Origin: Spirodela intermedia
Lineage: Eukaryota; Streptophyta; Magnoliopsida; Alismatales; Araceae
Assembly (NCBI GenBank): GCA_902729315.2
Contig: LR746268.1
Span: forward strand, 4,891,501-4,955,500
Length of the DNA stretch: 64,000 nt
Direction: 5' to 3'
Shown here: positions 10,999-23,500 of the stretch, piece by piece
How positions within the stretch are numbered: the stretch's first letter is position 1
How the letters are laid out: each line of letters begins with the position of its first letter
The notes under the pieces: model-generated
What the model was told of the DNA's origin: nothing
Database searches by the model: none
The model's input: only the letters and a program-made list of their open reading frames with translations
Made by a program: the position numbers and the translations under genes

Positions 10999-13900
10999 GG
11001 GCTCCTTGCCATTGCTTAACACGTGAAATGGGATTTCCGGTATTTTTTAGGCTACGGGAGGGGATCCCGATCTCCTGGTACAACGGGCGACTGAAAACGA
11101 GGAGGGTAGGAGGAGGAAGGTTGTTCTATTTGGGGGGGAGGGGGGTAGCTAGGCGGTCGGAGGCGCCGGCACGGTGAGAGCCCTTCGCGTGGAAAGATGG
11201 CGGGCGGAGACGAGAGAGAAAGAGAGAGAAAGAGAGAGAAAGAGAGAGAGAGGAGGGACGGCTGGGCGGCCGTCGAGACGTGACGGCGACGGCGTTGCTC
11301 TCCTCCTCTTGCCGTCTCCACCCTGAGGAGCGAGGAAGCCGCAGGGTGGTCCGGCCACATGCGCGGCGGGGAGCAGTGAACAGGGCGCCGTTTGTCTGGT
11401 GCGGTGGGAACCGGGGGTAGCCGGTGGCACATGCGAAGTTGGTGCCGGCCGCGTGGAGCAGGTTGACCCGTGGGTAGCACTTACAGAGGGTTCGTAATAC
11501 AGCCGGCTCGTGGAGGGTGAGACCTGGGGGGGGGGGGGGTTCTGCTGACCCGATCCGATTCGTCTCAGGAAAACTAGGTGGACTACCCCAAGTTTGTTTG
11601 ATCGATCGGAAGTAGAGAGTGGACAGTTTCTCGAGTTTAGCTATAATGATCTATTTTTCATTTGACCTCGAAACATTTTTTAACTGATTTAATTTGGCCC
11701 AAAATCAGATTTGCGTCATCGATGAAAACCCATCTTTCAATAAACGTTTTTTTTTTATCTTAGAAATATTTCCAGTTAACTTCTGCAATTAGAACCAAAA
11801 GTGGGAATTAATTGGTTATTTAATACTGTTATTGAGAGCCACCATGGCCCCGGTCCGCTCCTTCTTAGATCGCAGAGAGAACTGTCAAATAGCATCGGGC
11901 TCGAGAGGATGACGGATTCCCTCTCCAAGCTTCTCTTCCTCGCATTTATTCGGCGAGATCTCCAGGCAATCTTGCCGAGTCCTCTCGACTGCACCTCCGG
12001 TTTTCTTATTACCACCCTCTGGGAGAGGGAACCTCATCCGGAACCTCTTCTGAAACCACACGCTACCGCTCCTCACCCTCCCGTTGGTGTTTCGCTTTTC
12101 AGAGCCGCCGCCCTCCCCGGAGCCCCTCCTGATGGCGACGGGAGAGTGGAGGTTGAAAGGGGAGGGGGGAGAGAGGGAGATCCTCTCTCTTATCGGGATC
12201 TCCCACCGCGCTGTGAAGCCGGAGAGTCGCCGATGCCTAGCGATATTTCCCCGGGGGGGGTTGGAGGAGGAGGCGCGAAGGGGACGGGTCACCGAAACTC
12301 GAAGAAATGGACGGCGGAGAATAAGAGGGGAGGGGACGATACTCACGAAGCGCTCCGCCGCGGAGGTGGAACCACCGACTCGGGAAAACTCCACGCGTCG
12401 GACGACGACGGCGTCATGGCATCTCAGGATAAGGAAGTCGATAAGTCAACTCCCGGATGGGGTGGACATCCAAGGAGCCCTCGGATTTTCAACCGGCTCT
12501 CTCTCTCTCCGCCGGTGCGAGTTCCATTTATTATCCTCACCGGGGATCACGTGAAACCTACGGGGAGACATCAATTCCCCCATCCCAGCCCCTCCCTGCG
12601 CTTGAGTGGCGTGGAAACCACAGCCTAGGACGCCCTCGAGGCGCCGATCCAGAGGCTCCTCCGCCCCCACGGCGGCGCGCCCCCTCCCCAGGGGCAGTCG
12701 CTATTGCACCGGCGACCCGATTCGCACCCCCGTGACGGAAGTAAGGGAGGAGTCGTTCCGGCGAGGTCGCCGGCGGGGGAGAGGGGGACTGCCGTCTGAC
12801 CCTAAATCTAGTCGGAGCGTTGACGTTATATATTGCTCTGATGGTCAGAGTGTTGACGTCAACCATGTTGGGGCCGCGCTTCTGTGTAGGGTTCTTGGAG
12901 GAGCTATAGGGGATGCCGGAGGTTCGGCAGACAGCTCCGCTGCGGTCTGCGGGAGGGGCACGGCTCCGTCGTCCCCGTGGTTACGTGGCGCTACTGGGTA
13001 GCCGCCCGAGGGTGGGGTCCATAGATTTGTATTAACAGATGGTCGGGTCAACAGCGTTGACCATACGCTAAGTTAGCTGAGGTATGACTGAAGGTTGGGC
13101 CGGAGCGGTCAGCCGAGTGGGCTCTCACCCCGACGGCGCCGCGATCAGCGACTGCGTGAGACTCGCGTCGTTCGGTTACGTAGGAGAGGTGGCGGTGGTG
13201 GCGGCGGCGGCGGAATTTCCTATGCATGGCGTTGCCATCCGTTACGTCCGACTTCTCATCCGCCGCTGTCTCTCCTCCACCTCCTCTGCCTTCCACTGTA
13301 AGAAATATTCCTCGCGGCTTCGCCGGGGTTTAAACCTCGGCCTGCGCGGAGGAGGAGAACCGGGCGACCGTTAAAAGAGGCTGTAAGAAAAAAGGTTTCT
13401 TGGGGGGCCCGGAAGGAGGAGAGGACAGAGGGGGACATTAAGATAGAGGAGAGCGCAACGAGACACGGTATTTCGGTTGAGGGCTGGACCAGACAGCGAA
13501 CCCCCTGTCCAAACATGGACGGCGCGAGTGAGTGAGAGAGAGGAGAGAGTAGACCTGGATTCACTGTAGACGAAGGAGAGAGGGTCTTTCTTCTGAAAGT
13601 AGGGTTTTTTGTTTATCGGTTGTGGGGGGTGGGGGTGGGGGTGGCATAGGGATGCTCCTCCTGCCAAATTCCTTTATTCCATCATTCCCTCAAATTCCGT
13701 ATTGCGGTATTTAATGTTCGTGTCATCCGCAGCGAGGTGGAGGATTAAGAAAAGAAGAGAAGAACGCCAAGAACAGTGCTTCCGAAGGCACTAACATGGG
13801 AAGTCGGGAAAGACGAGGAGGGTGGGAGGATGTTGCTTGACGCATCTGGTTCTCCTTCATCCTGCATCGGCTTCTGGGAACATAGCAACCCTAGGGTTCT

Positions 13901-14468
13901 TCCGCACACGTGATCCCGCGAGCATCATGCGTGAGCTCTAAGATACAAGAAGCCTCTCCCTCCGCCCCTTTTCTCTCCATCTTTAACCTATCTTCCGTTC
14001 CTATCATTAAAGAGGAAGGCATCATAGCGAACCCTAGCGGCGAGAATCATGATCTTCGGGTCCTCAGTGTCTTCCTTTCAGAAAGGAATGGCGTACGGAA
14101 CCCTAGGGGGTCTCGATGTGAACAGAAGGATTGAGCGAACTTAGGGTCTTCTTGTGGATCCTCAGATGGAGATCCGGCGGAGTGGAACCTCCGGCTAGAT
14201 TTCTCCGGGCCCGACCTTATCCTGAGATTGAGGTAGCTATCTTGCCCTAGAATGTTACGTAGAAGAAATGGGAAGGGCGCCGTTGAGGTACATGCAGCGG
14301 TCAGCATCATTCCTCTGCTCTGCCACTCCTCGGCCTCCAGCCGGGCCTTTCTGTCTCCGAATAGAGAAGCAGGCCATGGCCACCGGCGGAGCTGTCATGT
14401 CCAGGATTCCCCCTACCCTTGCTCCAACTTTACGTGAAGGGGAAGATTTTATCACTGCGGCCTACATG

Positions 14469-14470
<2 letters not shown>

Positions 14471-14501
<31 letters not shown>
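14471..14501. repeat. (CT)n microsatellite, ~31 bp
   Basis: An uninterrupted CT tract in the GC-rich intergenic block. Confidence 0.93.
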
Positions 14502-14503
<2 letters not shown>

Positions 14504-17500
14504 AGCTGCCATCTCAGGAGTTTATGTCGTCCGATAATGAAAGAGGAAGAGAGAGAGGAGAGATAGGGAAGGTCGAGAGAGCCGTCAGGCACCACGTTTT
14601 CTCTTTTGCTTTATTCTCGCCTTCCTGCCTTCTTCGTCTTCTCGGTCTCCTTCTCGTCTTTTGACGGCAGATAGGACTGCACCCGAGGGTAAGCAAGCCG
14701 AAGTAGCAGATAAGGACGAACATGTGGAAGGATTAGTGGCGAAGATAGGAGATCGTAGAAAATACCAACGCCTCACCCTTCCGCCCTGACCTCCCACCTC
14801 ACCCCCAATCAAAAGAGAAAAAATTGGAGAGAGAAACGTGCCCGTCCAGACAGAATCCCCCCGTTGATCCCAGGGGCATTATCCCGATTTCATAACAAAT
14901 CCGGTCCTCTGCGGCGGTGGGCCCGTTCTTTCGTCAGCTCATCCCGGAGTCGGCGGCGATGATAAGACAACGATCGACGGGAAAACTAGGCTTAACGGGC
15001 GACTGGTGGAGGAAGGCAGAGAGAGAGAGAGAAAGGCATCGTAAGCCGGTTCTCGGCCGTCGACTGTACCTATACGTACGTAAGCAGGCTGAGAAAGATA
15101 GAATCATGAGACCGGCCTTGGTGTTTAGATACGTCCTGGAGATGCCTCTAATCACTCCACTCTAGATAAAAAAAATAACATAGAAAGAGCATTTATTCTT
15201 TATCACCGTATTTCGCAGCATATGATAGAACTTTTCGATGTATACATAATATCGAATTCGTCCACGTAACCCGGCGGTAATTTTTTTAAAATGATGTAAT
15301 AAATATTTAATTATATATTTTAATTATTTTCATCAACTTTAAGACTGTTGGAACGTTGTAATAGAGCGCAAATAAATATTTATTTATTTTACACACATAT
15401 GCATGACCCAAGTATTTTAGATTTTAAGCTTTTTTAACTCCAACAAAATGAAACAAAAGAGGCAATTTTTTTGCAACCATTGAAGACATGCTACCTCTGT
15501 CTGTCTACATCATGAGCAGGTGATCTGGCTGCTTTTCTTCACATTTAACCCATCTTAATCACAATTTACTAACCACTCCCCTAAAAAAGTGTTGTATTAT
15601 TAATAAAAATGTCTTATGTTGATAATAGAAAAGTGGTTCCAACTTACCATGAACCTATTTTTTTCTATCATTACTTTATTCCTTCAATACATTCAAAGAG
15701 AATCAAATAATCTAGTGCTTGCTTCGTGGGTATGCTTGGCCCACTACCAATCGTAATATTCTCCCATTAAAAAGAGTTTAAAATTCGGCCATAAATCCCA
15801 TTGAAACCAATTCCCTGCTCAACATGGATTTGGTCAAGTTTTGAGTGACTTTTCAATATAAATTATGGGAAAAGGAAGTTATTTGAGCTGGGTGGTTTCA
15901 TCTACTAACCATCTACCAAAACCCTCTCCCATCACTAAAAACATAATGCTTCAGTATCTCTTCATGAAAATGTTCATCCTCATTGTTGTCATCTTATTTC
16001 TTAGTAACTCAACATGTTTGGTGGTTTTGCCAAGAAGTTGTATAACATTAGATGACACTTGTCAAGAAATTATTAAATTAATATAATAAACATATTATTT
16101 TATCCATTGAATTCATTGTCGATTCATTTTGAGTTTAATGGCATGATAACCATGATATGGTATACAAGCACTCTTACTTACATTGGCCTCTTCACATAGT
16201 CCTAAAAATTGCCTTACATGAGAGAAGTTGTGTTAAGTTTTTCTTGCATTAGTTGAATATTAATTAAAAAACATGAGATAATGAATAGGGGTTGGTTTTA
16301 TTATAGTCATTTTTTATTGTTTTTTGAGTTTGAAGGCCAAAAAAATGTTATAATGCCTCAGATCGTATTTTAATTCATAAACTTGGATTATTGGCTTCAC
16401 ATTGGCTTCTTTTCCATCTTCTTCATCTTTCTTGTTTCCTGGGAATCTGTCCCCAAAAACTAGAGAAGGAATGGGTGAATGGTTCATTTAGTTCATGGGC
16501 TGAGGACGAGCATAATGGGTTTACCTAACTAAGAAAAGAGCTAAAATGGTACCTCAATCAATCAATTCAGCATGCACACACTCTCCCTCTTATGTTCATA
16601 TGGAAAGACGATGCGAACTTACATTGTCATTAATTAATAATTTCACGCTGGTTGCTATTTTTTATTATAAACTATTATATTAGTTACAATGCCACTTTTT
16701 TTTATTGATCCAAAACAATACAAAAACCTTATTTAAATGATAAATAACACAAAAGAAAAGATCTATATTTTCTAACACGTTGTCCCTTAGTTTGGAAAAT
16801 ATTAATTAAATAGTTCAATCTGTCTAGTAGTAGAGGATTTTAATGTAGGTTTTTTAAGAGTGAGATAATTAAGAATTATAATATTTACACTCAATCTAAA
16901 TAAAGTTCAACTTATAAGGCATTTCACCAATTGCCAATTGCCTTATGGATTCAATAATGAAATAATTTGAAAATTGACTAAAAACTATACAATTGATCAA
17001 TCTATACTTTTAATTTCTTCATCAACTTCTTTGTGAAAAATTTCTCAATGAGCACACATTGAGACCTTTCTAAGATTTTACCTACCACAATGGGAGCATC
17101 TTTCTGCCATAATATGTTGACTACAATATAGTAGAGTCTCAATTTTCAAATCATTAAAATTTAGTGGTAATTAGGTTGTCCCCACAAACCACTAGACTCA
17201 ATGATAACTCTTAATCTTTTTTATTTTTACTTGTTAATTTAGATACCTCTAAAGAACCAAGAAGTTAGAAATTCATTATGTGCTACTTTTCAATATACTA
17301 GGGGAATGACAAATAATTTAACTAACTAAATGAAATGATAGTTTTTGAAAGAATAACATATCCTTCATAAGTAAAGTTTAGAGGTCTCCTCTCATGTCTT
17401 ATCTTACTTTTGCCGTATGTCACTACACCACTCTTGTTATATCTCTCTTAGATTATCTTCCAACCCCCTCACCTTACAACTCTCTTGAAATAGTTTTGGT

Positions 17501-17519
17501 GTGAACGGTAACAAGATTG

Positions 17520-18015
17520 AGGCTTGAATCAACAAAGCACAAATTTTGAAAAAGAAACTATGTTTTGAACTCATAAAACTAAAGACACAAACCCTTGAAT
17601 TCACAAAAAGGAGGGATAATGACTATAATTCATAAGATTGAAAGGAGACATTTGAATCCACAAGAGACGTTTAATCCACAAATAGAGAAAAGGTAACCTC
17701 CAAAAAAAAAACTCATAATAGTTCAATTTACTCCCCCAAGTTACAGTTTAGGCCTTTATATAAGCCTAAAAAAGAAATGAAATACTCTTAAAAAAGAGAA
17801 TCTTGAATTAATCTTAGAATAGACTCTAGTAAACTTTTATGAAATAGATTTTTATAGAATCTAAATAATATTTAAAGCACATTCAAGAACAATAAAAACA
17901 TAAAGTTGATTTTGATACAATATTTTTTTTGTGTTTTACTAACCCAATTATCTTTTGACTAAGTATTTAGTACTTTGCCTTTTATAGTCCAATTTCAAAG
18001 TGGTTGGGCCTTGAT
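17520..18015. repeat. diverged direct repeat, copy 1
   Basis: This copy shares ordered landmarks with 26866-27335: repeated GAATTCACAA and GAATCCACAA-like words, a TTATATRRGCYTA-like segment, an AATTATCTTTTG word and a final CAAAGTGGTTGGGCC. Order and orientation are the same, with many substitutions and small indels. It could be the 5' LTR of an old element or one of two independent insertions. Confidence 0.6.
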
Positions 18016-18276
18016 GCTCACAAACCATTGTAAGTTAAATGATGATCTTAATCTTAAATTTATAATTGAACTTTTAAAATATACTTATGTAAATATATTT
18101 ATCAAATTCACAAGGGTCAAATGAAAATATCTAGGATATCTTATTTATTTGCTAAAAATATATATAATTAAAATTAAATAAAAATAAAAAACTAAGGTTT
18201 AAGATAATTAATCTTCATCTCCCACAAATCAATGATGCCACTTTTGATCTATGAGGCTGTGAAGAGGCACTTTTGT

Positions 18277-18279
<3 letters not shown>

Positions 18280-18324
<45 letters not shown>
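18280..18324. repeat. (GA)n microsatellite, ~45 bp
   Basis: A GA tract in AT-rich DNA, followed by a long purine-rich strand to about 19.4 kb. Confidence 0.95.
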
Positions 18325-18327
<3 letters not shown>

Positions 18328-20489
18328 AAGATGGGGGATAATAGAGAGGGCGATATGAGAGAGAGAAAAGAGGAGCTTACCATTCAAAGGGGTTTATAGA
18401 GAGGGAAGAGGAGTGCTGAAAAAGGAGAAGAGGTGACTAGTCAATCAGGTTTGACTGGTCAATGGTGACATGTAAGGGAGAGAGGAAGAGATAAATAAAA
18501 AAAAGAAAAAATCACAATCAAGAGAAAACTATTTGTGAAAGGGAAGTTTCACAAAAGAAATCATTGGCAAAAATGGAGGAGAAAATCCACAAAACATGAA
18601 AGATTATTAAAATGGGAAGATAAGGGAGAAAAAAAGATGTAGGAGGAGAGAAAAAACATCTAAAAAAAGGAGAAAACATGTTAGAGAGAGAGAAACTTGT
18701 CCAAAGAATTTTCACTAATGGGAGAGAAATGGCTTGCAAAAATGATATTACTAGTGAGAGATAGAGAAAAAATGTAATATTTATTGAAAAATCAAAATTG
18801 AAGAAATATAAAAGAAATAGGATGAGAGATAGGGATGCAAATATTTTTTTTTTAAAAGAGAATTTTTTAGAACGTTAAAAAGAGGTTACTTGGCAACTTG
18901 AGAAAAATCACAATTTATGATGAATAAAAATTGAAAAATATGATTAAAAGCAACCAAAATAAAAATGCTGAATGAGAAAACAACTAAACTAAGGGAAGAA
19001 AAGAGGAAGGAAGACAGAAAATGTGCCAAAAAAAGATTTTTTTCATGTCTTGTTCCATTGATTTGAGAGAGAATGAAAACTTAAAGACAAAATGGGGATT
19101 TAGAGAATGTAAAAACAATTGCATAAAAGGTTAGGAATGTGAAAAGTATGAAATGATAGAGATAAAGGGTGAGGAAGGAAAGAAAACATAAGAAAGGTAA
19201 GAAAAATGAAGAACTCTTGTTTGTCGCCCAAGAAGAGAGAGTGAAAGGGACCACAATAAAGAAGTAGATAATGATTTCATGCTTGTCAAAAAAGAATATT
19301 GAGAGAAAATATAGGAATGCAAAGAGAAAGAGAGAGAGCTCAAGTAACATAAATGAGAAGAGGAGGTGGAAGAAATGGGAGAGATAAGAGCTGCATGAAA
19401 TATATATAAATAATGGACAGTTGTGGAGGGGGACATGATGAACAAAGGTAGGCTAATGAGTGTATAAAAAACCAAATTACCCTTATCTTGTTGTCAAAAT
19501 TTCTTTTGTATCATGAACATAGAAAAATAAATAATTAAATCTAAAAACTTATAAGAAAAATAAATATAATAATTAAAATTTGAAAATAATTTGAAAATAA
19601 TATAAAAATATATGTATATTTTTTTATTATAGAATATTATAAGAATCCACACTTTTATCATATTTTTATCTAAATATATCATACAATCAAGCCTCTAGTT
19701 TTGGACTCTTCTTCCATTTGTGTTATGAGCAACAACAATCTCCCATGCATCATTTACATTGTCATAGTATTTATAAATATCACTTACATTAAAGTAAAAT
19801 AACTATGTTATCTAAAATTTTGATGATAGAAAAAAATAATTATCACCAAAACTTTGAAAATCTCATATTTTTTCTATTTTACTTGTTGTAAGTATATGTT
19901 GGAAATTGTTATTTTCATAAGTAGATCATAATGAGATCAAGTCTTGTTTTTTCTTTTATGGTATATTGTCATCTTATATTTTTCATAATCTATTGTGAAA
20001 CTTTTCGAAATTCCTTAGATTTTTTTGATATGGTGATGTGGGATGCTATCGAAAAAAATTAAAATTAAAGATTTAAACAAATATTTAGACAACTTAGGAT
20101 CAAGATAATTTAGTGAATACTCAAAGATGTAAGCAAAATTCATAGGAGATAATGATTAGTTTAAATCTTGTCAGTTTGAAGGAAATGATGTTATTCACAT
20201 AATAATTAGGGTTTGACCTTATTTAAAATATCATACCAAACTCTAGGTCAACAATAGATGAATTAGAATTATCCTAGGTTCACTTAGTGACAATTTGTAA
20301 GAGAGATTTGAAATTAGATAAAAAATCACTAAAATAAAATAAGTCAACAGTACCTTGATATATAAAGATGAAATCTCATTATTATTGACTTGTGGACCTT
20401 AAGATAGATCTTTAATGATTTCAAAAAGTGGTGAAAGATCAAATGAAAAGGTGAGAGAGGTGAATGAGTGAGTGGAATGAAAATGGTGG

Positions 20490-20584
20490 TTGACCCTCAC
20501 AATCTCCTCAAAGATGACATGTTGACCCTCACGCCCTCTCCCTAAAGAGCAATTAACCCTCACAACCTCTCTCTAAGATAAGGT
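20490..20584. repeat. three tandem copies of a 31-32 bp unit
   Basis: Units start at 20490, 20522 and 20553 with TTGACCCTCAC, TTGACCCTCAC and TTAACCCTCAC. Each is followed by a CTCC/CTCT-rich segment and an AAAGA or AAGA-like end. Confidence 0.7.
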
Positions 20585-23500
20585 GAAAATGAAGAAAATT
20601 TTCCAACATAAACTCTATTTCTTAAAATAATATACAAATTCTCGTTTTTATAATGAAATTTAGGAGTAGAAGTTACACATAAAAGTTAGACCATTGACAC
20701 CTCCTAATTGATCGGCAAAGGGGTGCTGGGTCCTCCAAAGGTTTTCTTGAAGAGTTGTCTAACCCACCCTTGGAAGCATAATTTTTTTTCTGTTCAAAGA
20801 GTGAATGTGGAAGTGGTTGGCTAGTAATTAGAGACATCCCTCCTTTTGCTTATTTTGAATGGAAGTTGGGGCAATTATTGATAGTTGGTGGAAGCACTTC
20901 TTCCAAATGGGCTCCCTTCTTAACCTGGGCTTGGGCTGAATTTAAGTCCAGCTCTCCCCCAAGTCCAGCTTCACCTTGAGTAGGTATAATTGACCTTGCC
21001 TCCTAGTAAATGTGTCGATTTTAGTTGACTTTGACCATGTCAATATGTTATATTATTTACTATAATATTCATTCATACTTCTCTAGACAAATTAAGTAGA
21101 CTTCAAAGAATTTTATGTCAAAAATAATAAATAATAGAGAACAAAAGGTTGTTAGTTGATTCATTATCATAGAGTTGTAACTAAACTTTATTTCACACTA
21201 GTTATTCTCCTAAAATTACATCAAATTACATTCTCAATTATCTATTGACTACTTTCGTTTGACTATTTTTATTACAATGACAAGTAATGTTCGATTTTTA
21301 AAAAATGTAAAACTTATTTCAAAGAGTTTGTCAAAAGTAAAATATAAATTTTGAATATTAATTTGAAGTGATATATTCAAGCACACCATGCATACAAAAT
21401 GCTTATTTAAAAAATAAATTTGCCACATGAATCACCTCATTTACATTTTTATAGGTGATAAAGTAGGTAATTCCAAAAATATATATCCACAATCGTAAAA
21501 ATTGAATTTATTCTTCTTTGAAATTTGTGATAGGCATAAAGTAAAGTCCTTCAAAATATTAAATCATTGTTGATCTAGAATTGATAGTGGAATGTACAAT
21601 TAATGTTCACTTTGTCCTTCATTTGCTTGACAAGTTTGACATTTTTACATAAAATTCTCAACATCTTTCTTGAGTTGTGATAATGTTATTATTCTTTGAC
21701 TAGCTGTCAAATTTTATTATTATCTGAGATCTATATCTTTCAAAATATAATTTATGAAGTAAATTTGTTGTAACTAGGTATTAATAATACATAATTGATT
21801 TTCACAAAATAAAAAGTCTTCTTGTATATCAAAAAGTTTTATTAGATTTATCAACTATATTATTTTGATATAATATTTTGAGATAATTGAAATCAGTATT
21901 TTGACATAGAGACTCACCAAACATATTAGTTTTCTACCCAATACTTCTACAACTCAATTTAAGTTTCTAGAATTATGCTTGATAACAAAAGCAAGTTGTT
22001 GTATGAAATAAACCTACATAACATGTATTTGGTTCATGAATAGTTTTTTTTATAATTTCAACACATGATGATTAATAATTAAGATAATTTTTCTCACTAA
22101 ATTCAATAAGCTCTTAACCGAGCAAGTGCTTTCATGGTCTGCTATTCTTGGTTCAACTTCTATGTGTGTAATGCTCAAACAACATCATACAATTCTAATT
22201 TCTAAATTGTCAATTTATTTCTAACATCATAACGTTTTTCACTACAAAATACAATCATATGATCTTTTGGTGACAACATAACTCCTACCCCAATCATGGA
22301 GATCTCACATTTAGCTTCAAATAATTTATATTTAATCACCTCAAAATATTTACCTACCTCATTAACTCAAATGAAATTTTCCTTTTTCATTAATTATATA
22401 ATTAGTGCATCCATATAATTGATATTTTCATATAAATATTATATAAAATGATGTTAATCCATGAAAACTACACCTATAATGAATATTTTGTATTAACATT
22501 AATTTATTTGATGATTTGTATTTTTCTTCAATCTACCTTAATACAATCTACTTTGATCACATATCCCAAAAACACTAAAGTCTTGGTCATAAAATTAAAA
22601 TTTTAGAACTTATATATAATTAATTATATTATAGAGTTTAAAATATTGATCTTAGTGATTCAAAAAAAATTCTTCATTAGGACTATATATATATTAAATA
22701 TAAAAATTAATACTAAGATTTTTTAAATAAGTTATTTTAAAACATAGTCCATTATTATCATAAAAGTAATTAGGGCTTTGATAAAGAAAAATGCATAATT
22801 AGTCATTCATGTAAACCCTTTTTTGTTTTAGAAGATGTTTTTGAATTATCACCAAACTAATTTAGATTTAAATATACTTTTTAAATCAATATTCAAAAAT
22901 ATTTTTGAACCACACAACATATCAAAATATCATCTAAGTGTGATATAAGAAAATAATAATTTACTATAATCTTGTTGATAGTTAATTTAGTATAGGAGTG
23001 TATGAGGGCTCTAGGTAGACATTAGTAGTAAGATAAAATCTATAATTAGATTGCTAAAATCTAACTAAGATTCCATTCCTTGTAAGAAATTACTTCTGCA
23101 TACTTGTTAAGTACTTTTTGCTCTATCATGTGATCATCTCATTAAATCCTTGGCTGCTCCCCCAATTAACTAGTTGAGGTTAGAGTAGGTTGCTTTCTCC
23201 TCACATATTATAATTAATTTTTAGGTCTTAAATATTAATATTTTTCTTTATTCTTCTCTTGCTAGGGATTAGAAAAGAAGACTCCTCATCATGAGTTATG
23301 TCTCTTTCTTTTTTTTTATTCTCAACTATTGGAGCTTGGCTTACTTTACTTTTTTAGTTGTCTTGGGATACAAGTTTAATCATTTAGGATTTATCTATGT
23401 TTTAAGAGATCTAGCACCGAGGTATGTTAATAGGATGACTATAGGGAATGACATATTTAAGAGAGTTCAACAATCATCTCTTTGAACTTTATGTCTACTT

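Larger units (their letters stand above)
10455..15200. other. GC-rich intergenic stretch, no recognisable gene
   Basis: Overlapping frames occur on both strands (the longest at 11801-12628 plus and 11885-12394 minus), but none shows a known motif and opposite strands are open together, as expected from high GC alone. The block includes CT/GA tracts (10954-10995, 11215-11252, 14471-14501), a G homopolymer at 11527-11540, several ACGT-core hexamers (near 11021, 12547 and 13909), and AACCCTAG-type sequences around 13890-14105 that are common in plant 5' UTRs. An untranslated exon or noncoding transcript around 13.9-14.5 kb cannot be excluded. Confidence 0.5.

Noticed and set aside
11801-12628. 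275-codon plus-strand frame with a 169-codon minus-strand counterpart
   Set aside because: Both strands are open because of high GC; neither shows a known motif or a plausible splice structure.
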